This document shows, one piece after another, positions 1 through 9,439 of a stretch of DNA of 64,000 nucleotides. The DNA comes from Cauispirillum nitrogeniifigens (GTDB lineage: Bacteria; Pseudomonadota; Alphaproteobacteria; Rhodospirillales; Rhodospirillaceae): assembly GCF_049800675.1 (NCBI RefSeq), contig NZ_JBLOOT010000001.1, forward strand, positions 124,001 to 188,000, given 5' to 3'. The translations under genes and the position numbers were made by a program. Position 1 is the first letter of the stretch, and every line of letters starts with the position of its first letter. The notes beneath the pieces were generated by a model. That model saw only the letters and a list, made by a program, of their open reading frames with translations. It did not search any database and was not told where the DNA came from.

Positions 1-26
1 GCGTGAAACCATTCCATCGTACCACC

Positions 27-57
27 AAGGCCGTCCTTTCGGGGCGGCCTTTTGTTT
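27..57 (+). terminator. Rho-independent terminator or attenuator before the tape measure gene
   Basis: A 10-bp stem (27-36 with 41-51, one bulged G) around a TTTC loop is followed by TTTTG and TTTT. It lies 12 bp before the tape measure start at 69 and probably ends the transcript of the gene to the left, or attenuates read-through into the tail genes. Confidence 0.65.
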
Positions 58-68
58 TGGAGCGCGCC

Positions 69-3000
69 ATGGCAACCACGTCCCAGCTTGTTGAAGCCAT
101 GCTGCGCCTGCGCCTGGATAACCAGATTTCGGCTGGGTCTGAAGCAGCTGCCGCGTCTCTGAAGAAGGTGGGCGATAATGCGGAACTGGCGATGGAGCGC
201 GTCGGCAAGGCCGCACCATCTCTTGGGCAACTCAACCGCCAACTTGACGAAACCGCCAAGGCGGCGGCGCGGGTCGAGGGAGCAGAACGGAAGCTTGAGC
301 AGCAGCTGTCTTCTATTCGCCGTGAGGTCGAGGCTGGCCGTCTAACAGAAGAGCGCGCGGCAGAGTTGCGTCGCAACGCCGTAGCTGACCGCGACCGGGT
401 CGCCATGGCGGCGTCCAGGGAGGCTGCTCGGCTGCGCGAGGCCCGTGAGGCGGCGATTGCTTATGCCAATGGGCTATCGAGCATTTCGGCAGTTGCTGGG
501 CAGAATGCATCATCCCTCGATGCTATGGCTCGATCGGCCGAGGCCATCAATATGCGCATGGGCATCGGCCAAGGCCCAGACATTGCCGCCCGCGCCGCCG
601 ACATTGAGGCTTACGGGGCAGCGCTTGATGGACTTAGGGCGAAGTACAACCCACTGTTCGCGGCTGAGCAGGCGCATCTTGCCGCAATGGAAGATATCGC
701 GCAGGCCGCCCGCGTCGGCGCCATCAATGAAATTGAGCGATCCGTGGCCGTAGACAAGGCGACGGAATCGTACCGTAAGCAGGCGGCAGCCATTGACGCG
801 GCAAAGCAAGCATCGATCAACGAGACCCTCGGTGTGCGCGACGATTTCGACTACGACCGGCGCGCCGCTGACATCGAGGCGTATGCGCGGTCCCTGGATG
901 CCCTTGAGGCGCGGTTTGATCCGGTCATCGCGGCGGAGCGCCGCTATCGGTCCGAACTGGACGACGCCGCCACGGCGCACCGCCTCGGCGCCCTGACGGC
1001 CGACCAGTATGCAGCCGCCGTGGCGCGCATCGACGACACCCTGAACCCGGCAACCGTGGCCGCCCGCCAGCAGGACGCCGCTCTGGAGCAGTTGAAGGGC
1101 AGCCTGGACACCGCGCACGCGGCCTCTCTGCAACTGTCCAAGGCGCAAGGCATCCTTGATGCGGCCATGGAGCGCGGCGCCCTGTCGGCCCAGGAGCACG
1201 CACGCCTGATGGGGCTGGCGAAGGAGCGCGCGGAATCGCTTGGTCAGGGCATGGGTGCCAGCGCCAAGGGCTTCCACAATTTCCAGATGTTCGCCCAGCA
1301 GGCCGGATACCAGATCGCCGACTTTTCGGTGCAGGTGGCATCCGGCCAGAATGCGATCATCGCCTTCATCCAGCAGGCCACACAGGTCATCCAGTTCATG
1401 GGGCCGATGGGCGCGGTGATCGGCGCGGCCGGCGCCGTCGTCGGCGGCCTGGCTGTCGGTCTGATGGGCGCAAGCGACGCCGCTGACGGCGCGGGGAAGT
1501 CCATGGACGCCCTGGGCCGGACCATCGCCGGGCAGGCGGGTGAGGTGGAGGATCTGACTGCCCGCTATCGCGCGCTTACCGAGGCCCAAGCCAACCTTGA
1601 GCGCATCAACCTCCTGGCAAACCAGCAAAAGGCCCTTCGCGAGTACCGGGACGCCCTGAAGGAGATGGAGGGGGCTATCCGGGACGCCGTGGGCGACAAG
1701 TACTGGATGGACTTTGACGGTCGCTGGACCGACCAGAAGCTTGCGCCTGTCGTCAAGGTCATGAAGGACATGCACAGCGGCGCATTGGACGCCGATGAGG
1801 GGCTACAGGCCCTTGAGGTGGCGCTTCGGCGCACCGGCCTCATGTCTGGGTTCACGTCCGAACAGATGCTCAATGCCGCTGGAAACGTGGGCGCCCTTGG
1901 AAAAGACGTTCAGAGCGCCGATGAATTTCTTGACCTTCTCGGTCAAACGCTCGCCGGAACAGGGCGCGCCACCTCAAGCCTTTCCTCCCTTGCGCCGGAC
2001 CTTGCCTCCTTCATCGACAAGGTTGCCTCGGCCGAGAATGCTGCGCCCGGCATGCGCGCCCTGGCCGATGCCATGCGCGAGGTTGAAGGCGTCAAGCTGA
2101 CCGGACAGGCTATTGAAGCGCTCAACGCCGGGCTGATCGACCAGAGCCAGTTCGATCAGGTGTATGCCGCGATCCAGCGGTTCATGGACGTCGGCGACAA
2201 GATGTTCGAGAAGCCCAGTAAGGACGCCGACGAGTTCCGCAAGCGCATCGAATCCCTGACCGACTCCCTGGATCCCGTCGGCGCCGCGACCCGAAAGTAC
2301 CAAGCTGACCTTGCGGACCTGACCAAGGCCGGGCTTGAGAACTCCGATCTCGCCGACGAGCTCGTCCGCCGCTACGGCACGGACCTTGTCTCCGCCTGGG
2401 AACAGGTCGATGGCAAGACGAAGGACGTCACGGACACCTTCCGCGAACACCTCGCCACCCTGGACCGCCAGAACGAATACCTGCGGCTTGAGGTGGAAGG
2501 CCGGGCCTCGGTGATCCCGCTCTTGCAGGATCAGGTCAAGCTTGAGGAACAGCTTGGCCGCGCGCTGACGGAGGAGGAAAAGGCCGGGCTTGCCGTCAAG
2601 CACGCCACCCGCGAGCGCCTGGAAGAGCAGAAGAAGCTACAGGACGAAGCCGCCAAGGAGGCCAAGCGCGCCAACGAAGCCGCCGTCCGCGAGGCCGAGC
2701 GCATGGTGGACAACATCACCAAGTACGGCGCGGACAAGTTGGTCGACGGCATCATGGACCCGACCCGCAAGAGCTGGAAGGACATGCTGGACGGCATGCT
2801 CCGTGACCTGTCCGCGTTCTTCCTGCGGGCGGCGGCGGAGGCCATGCTGCGCCCTATCGCTGTGCAGATGGTAGGGCAGTTTATGGGCACGGCGGGGGCG
2901 GTTGGCGGGTCTGCATCCGGCGGCGCGGCGGCCGGCGGCCAGGGCGGCGGGCTGTTCGGAGGCGTGGGCGACGTGCTGAGCGCTGGACGGTCCATCTTCT

Positions 3001-5564
3001 CGGCGGGCAATGGTTCGCTGATGCCGGGACTGGATAGTTGGGCGCAAAGCACGTTCGGGTGGGGTTCCATTGGCCTGTCATCCGTCGGCGCTGCCGGGTT
3101 CGGTTCGGCCGCTGGCGGGGCTGCGGCAAGCCTGGGCGTGGCGGCCGTGCCCGGCGGCATCACCAATGCTGCGGCAACAGCCCCCGGCCTGCTCAACGGC
3201 GGCTCGGCTCTAGCCGGCTTCGGGTCGCTGTCCAACGTGCTGGGAATCGGCGGCGCCATCCTTCCTGGCCTGATCTCCGGCAACTACGTCCAGGCGGCGG
3301 CTGGCGGCATAGGCGCGGCCATCGGCACGGCGATCCTGCCGGGCATCGGCACGGCCATCGGCGGATTGCTTGGCAACCTGGCCGGGGGCTTCTTCGGCGG
3401 TGGCGACGAGGACATCCCCTACGCCGGGGTGGACACGCGCCTGTCGCCCGGTGGCCGCATCTCCGTCGCCTCCACGACCGTCCTGGATGGCGCCGACGCC
3501 GGCCCGGTGCGCGATGCCGGCCGCCGGATCACCGAGGCGTTCGCCACCACGCTGGACGCCATCGGCGGCAGCATCGAAGAGACGCTGCGGGTGTGGGTGT
3601 CGTCGGGCCGCGACGTGGGGCAGGCGGTCGCCATCGGCGACAACGTGGTGAAGTTCGACCGCGCCAACGACAAGCAGTTCGCCAATGCCTTCCGCGAGTT
3701 GATCCGCGCCGGGGACGTCAAGGTGGAGGGCGACCGCGCCGACATCCTGAACGCCACCCGCCTGAAGGTGGATGGACTGGAGCAGTTGGTGCAGCGCATC
3801 CAGTTCGTGCAGAACTTCGACGCCAGCACCGCCGCTCTGCGCCAGGGCTACACCGACCCGGCCGAGGTCGCCGGCGCCCAGGCCGCCGCCCAGGTCAAGG
3901 CGCTGACCGCGCAGTTCCAGGAGTTCCTGAAGCTCACCCGCGAGACGTCCATGCCGCTGAACGAGGCGCGCGGGGCGCTCCAGGAGTACGTCAAGACCCT
4001 CACGGGCCTGAAGGACGCGCCGGAGCCGCTGGGGCCGATCGACCAAGCCATTGCCGAGATCAAGGCGCGCGGCGAGGAACTGCCGGACCTGTTCAAGGCG
4101 GTCGGCCTGTCCGCCGCCCTCGCCGAACGCGCGGTCAACACCATGCTGGACAAGCTTCAGGAGCAGGTCGTGCAGGGCACCCGTGACGCCGTGCGCGAAC
4201 GGTGGCTTGGCCGCCTGACGCAGCAGCAGCAGCTTTGGCAGGCCACGCGGGCGGCGAATCAGAACGTTCCGGCGTGGCTGCGCGGAGACGTGCGCGACAT
4301 GACGGCCGGCGCTCCCAGGGGCGACGACCCCTGGCAGGAGTACCGCGCCATCGTCGGTGGTCTGAACGAGGCCCTGCGCAAGGGGCGCATCGGGCTACAG
4401 GACTACAGCGATGCGGTGGCGACCGTCACTGGCCTGTACGACGCCGCTGCTGGCGTCTTCCGCGACCTTGAGCAGTCCGCCGACGCGGCGGCAGAGGCGG
4501 AGCGCGCGCTGGTGCAGGCGCGGCGCGAGGCCATGGCCGGGGCCATGGCGACATGGCGGCAGGCGTGGCTCAGCACCCTGTCCCCGCAGCAGGTTATCCG
4601 GCAGACAGTCCCCCCGGCCCTGCGCGGTCAGTTCCGCGACGTGCTTGACGCCGGCGGCCAGCGCGCGGCCCTGGGCGAATACCGCGATGCGCTGGAAAGC
4701 CTCAACAAGGCCCTGCGCTCCGGCACCCTGCCGCTGGAGCGCTACCAGAGCCTCACGGAGATCCTCGCGCAGACCTACGAGTACGCGGCGGGCGCGGCGC
4801 AGCAGCAGATCGACGCCATCCGGGCGGCGAACGACAACTGGCGGCAGGCGTGGCTCAGCACCCTGTCCCCGCAGCAGGTCATCAACACGCTCGTGCCCCG
4901 CGATCTGCGGTCGCAGTTCACCGACGTTCTGGAGGCTGGCGACCAGCGCGGCGCCCTGCGCGAATACCGCGACGGCCTGACCTCCCTCAATGACGCCCTG
5001 CGCGGCGGCAGCCTGACGGTGGAGCGCTACCAGACCCTCACGGCCCTGCTGGCGCAGACCTATCAGGAGGCGGCGGGAGCGGCGCAGCAGGCGGCTCAGG
5101 CGCAGAGGGATGCCCGTCAGTCGGCCGCCGGCCTGATCGCCGACCAGATGGGCGGGCTGCGCGACTACGTGCGCGATCTGACCTTCGGGGAGGCGTCCGC
5201 CCTGTCGCCGACGCAGCGCCTCGCCGAGGCGCAGCGGCAGTTCCTGGGCATCGCCGGGGCGGCGCGGGGCGGCGACTACGAGAGCCTGACGCAGGTGCGC
5301 GGGGCGTCGGAGGCTTTTCTCAGCGTGGCGCGGGAGTTCTACGGCACCGGCACCCAATACGACGCTGCCTATGCACAGGTGGTCGACGCCTTGCAGGGAA
5401 TCGCCACGCAGGACCGTGAGACGCTGCTGCGCAACACCATCGAGACGACCAGCCGCACCCAGGTGGAAACCATGCGGGACGGTTTTGCGGATCTGGTCCG
5501 CGAGGTGCGCGGCCTGCGGGCCGAGACAGCGCAGATGCGGCGGCAACTGAGGGCGGCGGCATGA
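69..5564 (+). CDS. Phage tail tape measure protein
   Basis: The protein has 1831 residues and would act as the ruler and scaffold inside the phage tail tube. The N-terminal 400 residues are helical and charged. They hold two copies of a roughly 60-residue unit beginning ADIEAY. A hydrophobic Gly/Ala-rich stretch follows near residues 425-470, and a second Gly/Ala-rich block lies near 930-1120; both are typical of tape measures. The C-terminal part carries three units of about 95 residues, two of which begin WRQAWLSTLSPQQVI. An in-frame GTG at 3 exists, but the terminator at 27-57 would then lie inside the gene, so ATG 69 is chosen. Its 3' end overlaps the next start (ATGA). The length and position before the tail-tip gene support the call. 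Confidence 0.85.
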   Translation: MATTSQLVEAMLRLRLDNQISAGSEAAAASLKKVGDNAELAMERVGKAAPSLGQLNRQLDETAKAAARVEGAERKLEQQLSSIRREVEAGRLTEERAAELRRNAVADRDRVAMAASREAARLREAREAAIAYANGLSSISAVAGQNASSLDAMARSAEAINMRMGIGQGPDIAARAADIEAYGAALDGLRAKYNPLFAAEQAHLAAMEDIAQAARVGAINEIERSVAVDKATESYRKQAAAIDAAKQASINETLGVRDDFDYDRRAADIEAYARSLDALEARFDPVIAAERRYRSELDDAATAHRLGALTADQYAAAVARIDDTLNPATVAARQQDAALEQLKGSLDTAHAASLQLSKAQGILDAAMERGALSAQEHARLMGLAKERAESLGQGMGASAKGFHNFQMFAQQAGYQIADFSVQVASGQNAIIAFIQQATQVIQFMGPMGAVIGAAGAVVGGLAVGLMGASDAADGAGKSMDALGRTIAGQAGEVEDLTARYRALTEAQANLERINLLANQQKALREYRDALKEMEGAIRDAVGDKYWMDFDGRWTDQKLAPVVKVMKDMHSGALDADEGLQALEVALRRTGLMSGFTSEQMLNAAGNVGALGKDVQSADEFLDLLGQTLAGTGRATSSLSSLAPDLASFIDKVASAENAAPGMRALADAMREVEGVKLTGQAIEALNAGLIDQSQFDQVYAAIQRFMDVGDKMFEKPSKDADEFRKRIESLTDSLDPVGAATRKYQADLADLTKAGLENSDLADELVRRYGTDLVSAWEQVDGKTKDVTDTFREHLATLDRQNEYLRLEVEGRASVIPLLQDQVKLEEQLGRALTEEEKAGLAVKHATRERLEEQKKLQDEAAKEAKRANEAAVREAERMVDNITKYGADKLVDGIMDPTRKSWKDMLDGMLRDLSAFFLRAAAEAMLRPIAVQMVGQFMGTAGAVGGSASGGAAAGGQGGGLFGGVGDVLSAGRSIFSAGNGSLMPGLDSWAQSTFGWGSIGLSSVGAAGFGSAAGGAAASLGVAAVPGGITNAAATAPGLLNGGSALAGFGSLSNVLGIGGAILPGLISGNYVQAAAGGIGAAIGTAILPGIGTAIGGLLGNLAGGFFGGGDEDIPYAGVDTRLSPGGRISVASTTVLDGADAGPVRDAGRRITEAFATTLDAIGGSIEETLRVWVSSGRDVGQAVAIGDNVVKFDRANDKQFANAFRELIRAGDVKVEGDRADILNATRLKVDGLEQLVQRIQFVQNFDASTAALRQGYTDPAEVAGAQAAAQVKALTAQFQEFLKLTRETSMPLNEARGALQEYVKTLTGLKDAPEPLGPIDQAIAEIKARGEELPDLFKAVGLSAALAERAVNTMLDKLQEQVVQGTRDAVRERWLGRLTQQQQLWQATRAANQNVPAWLRGDVRDMTAGAPRGDDPWQEYRAIVGGLNEALRKGRIGLQDYSDAVATVTGLYDAAAGVFRDLEQSADAAAEAERALVQARREAMAGAMATWRQAWLSTLSPQQVIRQTVPPALRGQFRDVLDAGGQRAALGEYRDALESLNKALRSGTLPLERYQSLTEILAQTYEYAAGAAQQQIDAIRAANDNWRQAWLSTLSPQQVINTLVPRDLRSQFTDVLEAGDQRGALREYRDGLTSLNDALRGGSLTVERYQTLTALLAQTYQEAAGAAQQAAQAQRDARQSAAGLIADQMGGLRDYVRDLTFGEASALSPTQRLAEAQRQFLGIAGAARGGDYESLTQVRGASEAFLSVAREFYGTGTQYDAAYAQVVDALQGIATQDRETLLRNTIETTSRTQVETMRDGFADLVREVRGLRAETAQMRRQLRAAA
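4200..5124 (+). repeat. Three approx. 95-codon repeats inside the tape measure gene
   Basis: The second and third units are offset by exactly 285 bp, or 95 codons. They share a 41-bp identical block at 4554-4594 and 4839-4879. The first unit (about 4200-4500) is diverged but keeps the pattern of a Trp-rich start, then EYR, LNEALR and a Tyr-rich end. Unit-wise duplication of a tape measure changes tail length in known phages; that this happened here is an inference. Confidence 0.7.
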
Positions 5565-7300
5565 TCGGCGGGGCGTCCATTGCGGCGCGGCCGGTCGCCG
5601 GCGTCGTCGTTTCCGGCGTCTGGCGGGCGCTGACCGACAGTCGCGGTGTCCGTGTCGTCCTGGCCGCCGAGGTCAGCGCCTACCAGCCGGCCGAGAGCGG
5701 CGCGGTAGTGCTGTACGGCATGGGGGTCATCGCCGCCGGCCCCATCGGCACGGACACGACGCGCAGTCCTGTCGCGGCGGCGGGAACGGAGATCATCCGG
5801 GCGTCCGACCTGGATGTCTGCACGCGCCCCGCCGACGGCGGCTGGCCGTGGCCCGGCCTGCTGCGCTCTCCCGGCGTGCTGGACCGCGCGCTGTCCTTGG
5901 ACCCGGCGGGCCGAGGCATCGGCGCGACCATCGGCGCCGTCGAGCTGGATGCGCAGACGGGATGGCTGGACAGCTACCTTGACGGCTATGTGGTCGGCGG
6001 CCAGCCCGTCGCCTTGTACCTCATGGTGCAGCGCTACGACGCGGCGCGCGGGCTGTGGCGGGACGTGGCGGCGACGGACACCCGGCAGGTGGTACGGGCG
6101 ATGGCGACGGGCTGGCGCGGCACCGAGGACGGCGTGACGGTGGAGGTCGCCGGTTGGGACGCCCTGCTGTCGCGGCCCTACCAGACCAGCCGGTACGCCG
6201 GCACCGGCGGAGCCGAGGGGGCGACCGAGCTTGCCGGCGTGCCGAAGCCGCGCGTGCGCGGGCGGCAGCGCGGCGTGGCGCCGGTGCTGGTGGACCGCAA
6301 CGGCGGCAGTCCGATCTATCAGGTCACGGATGGTGGCTGGACGGCGCAGGGCGTCTACGAGGGCGGCCATGCCGGATGGGCGTACGCCGGAGACTTCGCC
6401 GACTTCGCCTCCCTCAAGGCGGCGGCGATGACCAGCAGCCAGTATGCGACCTGCACGGCCCTGGGCTTCGTGCGCACCGGCCGCGAGCCGGCGCAGCCGA
6501 TCACCCTCGACCTGATCGGCCACTTTCCCGACGGCACGGCAACCGCCGACCTGGCGCTGGTCGTGTCCAACATCCTGTCCCAGGACGTGGGCCTGACCGA
6601 CGAGCAGGTGGACTACGGCGCGCTGTCGCTGCTGTCGGCCGAGCTTGGATATACTGGCGGATGGGTCGATGACGGGGGGGCGACGCGCGACTTCCTCCAG
6701 CCGATCCTTCGGGGGCTCGGCATTGACCTTGTGCAGGGCCGTGACGGGCGGCTGATGCCGATGCGCTTCACGCCGCCGGAGTCGCCGGCCCTGAGCGTCG
6801 GCGCTCTGACGACGGACGATATTGTCTCGGCCGAGCCGTTCGATCTGCCCGCGTCCGTGTCGCCGCCGCCGGCCCAGGTGTCCGTCGCCCACAGCCGTCA
6901 GGTCACGGTGCTGTCCAGCGAGCAGATCCTCGCGGCGGTCAGCGATGCCCGCGCCTCCGAGGTCGCCGAGGCGTGGCGGTGGTACGAGGGGGCGTCGGTT
7001 CCGGCCGTCGCCAACCGCTACAGCCAGCCCAACCGCCTGCGCGTGGAGACGGCGCTGGACGGCCCCACTCATGCAGCCGCCCTGGGCGCGCGGCTTGTCA
7101 CCGCGTGGAGTCGGGAGCGGCCTTGGTATGCCTACGTCCTGCGCTGCGCCGATTTCCGGCCGCTGGAGTACGAGATCGGCCAGCAGGTGACGGTGACATA
7201 CCCTGTCCCCGGCCTGCGTGGCGGCGCGGCAGCCCGCATTGTCGGCTTCGAGCTTCGCGCCGACGACGATTCCCCCGTCTCCGTCCTGGTCATCGCATGA
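5561..7300 (+). CDS. Phage tail/baseplate protein
   Basis: The protein has 579 residues, starts at an ATG overlapping the tape measure stop by 4 bp, and has no signal peptide. It is mostly beta-strand in character and rich in Gly, Val and Thr. It resembles distal-tail or tail-hub proteins that sit directly after the tape measure in siphoviruses. The C-terminal segment from about residue 500 has the alternating pattern of a beta-barrel domain. I recognise no catalytic motif. The position between the tape measure gene and small tail genes supports a baseplate or tail-hub role. The exact family is not certain. Confidence 0.6.
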   Translation: MIGGASIAARPVAGVVVSGVWRALTDSRGVRVVLAAEVSAYQPAESGAVVLYGMGVIAAGPIGTDTTRSPVAAAGTEIIRASDLDVCTRPADGGWPWPGLLRSPGVLDRALSLDPAGRGIGATIGAVELDAQTGWLDSYLDGYVVGGQPVALYLMVQRYDAARGLWRDVAATDTRQVVRAMATGWRGTEDGVTVEVAGWDALLSRPYQTSRYAGTGGAEGATELAGVPKPRVRGRQRGVAPVLVDRNGGSPIYQVTDGGWTAQGVYEGGHAGWAYAGDFADFASLKAAAMTSSQYATCTALGFVRTGREPAQPITLDLIGHFPDGTATADLALVVSNILSQDVGLTDEQVDYGALSLLSAELGYTGGWVDDGGATRDFLQPILRGLGIDLVQGRDGRLMPMRFTPPESPALSVGALTTDDIVSAEPFDLPASVSPPPAQVSVAHSRQVTVLSSEQILAAVSDARASEVAEAWRWYEGASVPAVANRYSQPNRLRVETALDGPTHAAALGARLVTAWSRERPWYAYVLRCADFRPLEYEIGQQVTVTYPVPGLRGGAAARIVGFELRADDDSPVSVLVIA

Positions 7301-7310
7301 GGAGCCGCCA

Positions 7311-8120
7311 ATGACCGCCTACCTCTTGGACGACAGGTACAACGCCGTCGTCACTGGCGCGCTGTCCGCCGGGTCCGAGGTCAGCACCTACCCGGTGTCC
7401 AACCTGCAAGACCCCAGCGGCGGCGCCTCGCGGCAGTGGCGCACGTTGGCGACCGTCACCTCGGCCGGCGGCGCCACCATCGACATTGACGCCGGCAGCG
7501 CGGCGGCGACATGGCGGGCGCTGTGCCTGTTTCGGACCAACCTGACGTTGGCTGCCACTATCCGATGGGTGGTCGGCACCACGGCCGGCGGCTCCGACGT
7601 GCACGACACCGGCACCGTGTCGGCTGGCGTCGTGGCCACATGGGGGCAGTCCGTGACGCTGCTGGGTGCTTCCGTCACCGGCCGGTACTGCCGCTGCTAC
7701 ATCGACGACCCGGACAACGCAGACGGCCACATCGGCGTGGCGCTGGCCTATGCCGGACCCGTCACCACCCTGTTGCCGGGGCTCGCCACTGGCCAGCAGT
7801 GGATACCCCGTGCCGTCGGGCGGGCGCCGTCGGAGACGCGGTCCGGCGGCATCCCGCGTCGGGCCGGGTTTGTCCGCCGCATGTGGCCGGCGCGCGTCGA
7901 GTACACCGGCGTCGCAGGCAGCGATGCCATCGAGGCCCTGCGCGCCACCGTGCAGGCGGGCGGCAATGTCGGGATGATCGCCGACTTTCCGGCCCTGGGC
8001 GGGCTGGGCAAGACGACGCTTTACGGCACCCTGGCCGATCACGGCGCCGGAGGGCCGACGCACCAGACGGCACGGGCCGATCTCATGACGCAAGAATTCA
8101 CCATCATGGAGGCGATCTGA
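7311..8120 (+). CDS. Phage tail-associated protein, family unknown
   Basis: A 269-residue protein starting at ATG 7311 after a TGAGGAG ribosome site; the longer frame from 7218 lies inside the preceding gene. It starts MTAYLLDDRYN and is rich in Ala, Gly, Thr and Val, with a predicted beta-sandwich-like pattern. It has no transmembrane segment or enzyme motif. Its stop overlaps the next start by one base. Position between the tail protein and the adhesin-like gene suggests a virion structural role, but no family can be named from the sequence. Confidence 0.6.
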   Translation: MTAYLLDDRYNAVVTGALSAGSEVSTYPVSNLQDPSGGASRQWRTLATVTSAGGATIDIDAGSAAATWRALCLFRTNLTLAATIRWVVGTTAGGSDVHDTGTVSAGVVATWGQSVTLLGASVTGRYCRCYIDDPDNADGHIGVALAYAGPVTTLLPGLATGQQWIPRAVGRAPSETRSGGIPRRAGFVRRMWPARVEYTGVAGSDAIEALRATVQAGGNVGMIADFPALGGLGKTTLYGTLADHGAGGPTHQTARADLMTQEFTIMEAI

Positions 8121-8842
8121 TGGCCTTTAAGACCCCGGCTTTCGTGCAGGAGACGAGTTCGTCTCCCGGCACGGGCAATTTCGTCCTCAATGGCGCACCC
8201 ACGGGCCGGCAGACTTTCGCCGGGGCCGGCATCGCTGCCGGGGACACCTTTCCGTATGCCGCCGTGTCGCAGTCCACGGGAGCGAGGGAGCAGGGCATCG
8301 GGACCTTCACGGCCGGCGGCCAGATCACCCGCTCTCCGCGCGACAACAACGGTAACGTGGTCGCCGCGACCAACCTCACCGGCACGGTGGATGTCTATGT
8401 CGCCATGATCCCGGCGCTGATGGGCAACATCAGGACGGATACCGTGGATGAGCGCACGTCCGGCGCCGGCGTGACCCTGGACGGCGTGCTGCTGAAAGAC
8501 GGCGGCGTGACGGCGACGGCGCTGTCGACGCTCTCCAGCGTCAAGGTCGGGGCGACCGGGACCGTCAAGACGGGCGAGTTTTCGGCCACCGCCAGCCTCA
8601 CCTTCGGCGGCGGGAGCATTGCCGCCGGCGCGGGCGCCAACGAGACTATCGCGGTGGCCGGGGCCGCGCCAGGGGACGAGGTCACTGTGACGCCGGACAG
8701 CGTGTCCAGGATCAGCCAGTTCGCCTGGACCGCTGTGGTCGGCGGAATCGGGAGCGTGACGCTGCGCATCGTGAACCGAACTGCCGGGACGGTGAGCGCA
8801 CCCAGCGGGACCTGGCGCGTAACAGTGAGTAAGTATTCATGA
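8120..8842 (+). CDS. Phage virion protein, tail-fibre/adhesin-like
   Basis: A 240-residue protein. Residues 1-100 carry a pattern seen in many phage tail proteins: an ETSSSPGTGNFVLNGA segment, then GRQTF, GDTFPYA and a TRSPRDN stretch. The middle is a Gly/Ala-rich beta region with many evenly spaced Thr and Ser residues. The last 80 residues look like a jelly-roll-like decoration domain. There are no cysteines and no signal peptide. The start TGATG overlaps the previous stop. A role at the tail tip or in host recognition is likely but inferred from position and composition. Confidence 0.6.
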   Translation: MAFKTPAFVQETSSSPGTGNFVLNGAPTGRQTFAGAGIAAGDTFPYAAVSQSTGAREQGIGTFTAGGQITRSPRDNNGNVVAATNLTGTVDVYVAMIPALMGNIRTDTVDERTSGAGVTLDGVLLKDGGVTATALSTLSSVKVGATGTVKTGEFSATASLTFGGGSIAAGAGANETIAVAGAAPGDEVTVTPDSVSRISQFAWTAVVGGIGSVTLRIVNRTAGTVSAPSGTWRVTVSKYS

Positions 8843-9072
8843 CCATGATCGAAGTCACCAGCCCGGAAACCGGGGCGACGTTCCGGTTTGAGTACCTTTC
8901 AGGCGGACGCGTCCGCATCGAGACCATGGAAGACGTTGCCGGAGATGGCAGCATGGTCCCCGTGTCCGTGGTCGGCGTCATCGAGGATGTGCTGGCAAAC
9001 TACCGGCGCCACGGCGTGCCGGCGGACGCCATACGGGCCGCCTACGAGGCGGAGCGGGCCGCCGAGGCTTAG
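8839..9072 (+). CDS. Small phage protein, function unknown
   Basis: A 77-residue acidic protein starting with MTMIEVTSPETGATF, overlapping the preceding stop by 4 bp. The first half is strand-rich and the second half is a helix ending in AYEAERAAEA. No membrane segment or known motif is seen. Translational coupling to the virion gene suggests it belongs to the tail module. Confidence 0.65.
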   Translation: MTMIEVTSPETGATFRFEYLSGGRVRIETMEDVAGDGSMVPVSVVGVIEDVLANYRRHGVPADAIRAAYEAERAAEA

Positions 9073-9100
9073 GAGCCGCGCGCATCACCTGATGATCGGA

Positions 9101-9125
9101 CCCCGCCAGAGAGCGGGGATTTTTC
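9101..9125 (+). terminator. Terminator between tail and lysis genes
   Basis: A perfect 6-bp G+C stem, CCCCGC (9101-9106) with GCGGGG (9113-9118), is followed by ATTTTT. It lies between the small tail gene and the lysis cassette. Confidence 0.75.
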
Positions 9126-9145
9126 ATGTTCGCACAGGAGCCGAC

Positions 9146-9433
9146 ATGGCCGACGCACCTCTCACCCCCTCCGGCCTGCTGACCATCCTGGCGATCATCG
9201 GCAGCGTCGGCGGTCTGTGGTGGCGGATCTCCGCGCTGATCGAAGCGAGCCGGGTCGAGTCCAGCCAGGGCCGCAAGGACCTGTACAAGCACATCGACGG
9301 GCTGACGGAAAAGATGGTCCGCCGCGACCTGTACGAGCGCGACTTGCAGGCGATGCAACAGCGCAATGACGAGCAGGACAGGCTGATTGCCAGCCTGGCC
9401 GGGCGCGTCTGCCCGTACCCACCGAAGGAGTAG
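9146..9433 (+). CDS. Small membrane protein of the lysis region (holin- or spanin-like)
   Basis: A 95-residue protein with one hydrophobic segment near residues 11-28 (LLTILAIIGSVGGLWW), then a charged coiled-coil helix rich in Arg, Asp, Glu and Gln, and a short tail with one Cys. This one-TM plus coiled-coil shape occurs in phage i-spanins and in small proteins located before the endolysin. The ATG follows an AGGAG site. It stands 6 bp before the endolysin. The lysis role is inferred from position; the shape also fits a superinfection or membrane anchor protein. Confidence 0.6.
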   Translation: MADAPLTPSGLLTILAIIGSVGGLWWRISALIEASRVESSQGRKDLYKHIDGLTEKMVRRDLYERDLQAMQQRNDEQDRLIASLAGRVCPYPPKE

Positions 9434-9439
9434 TAGGAC

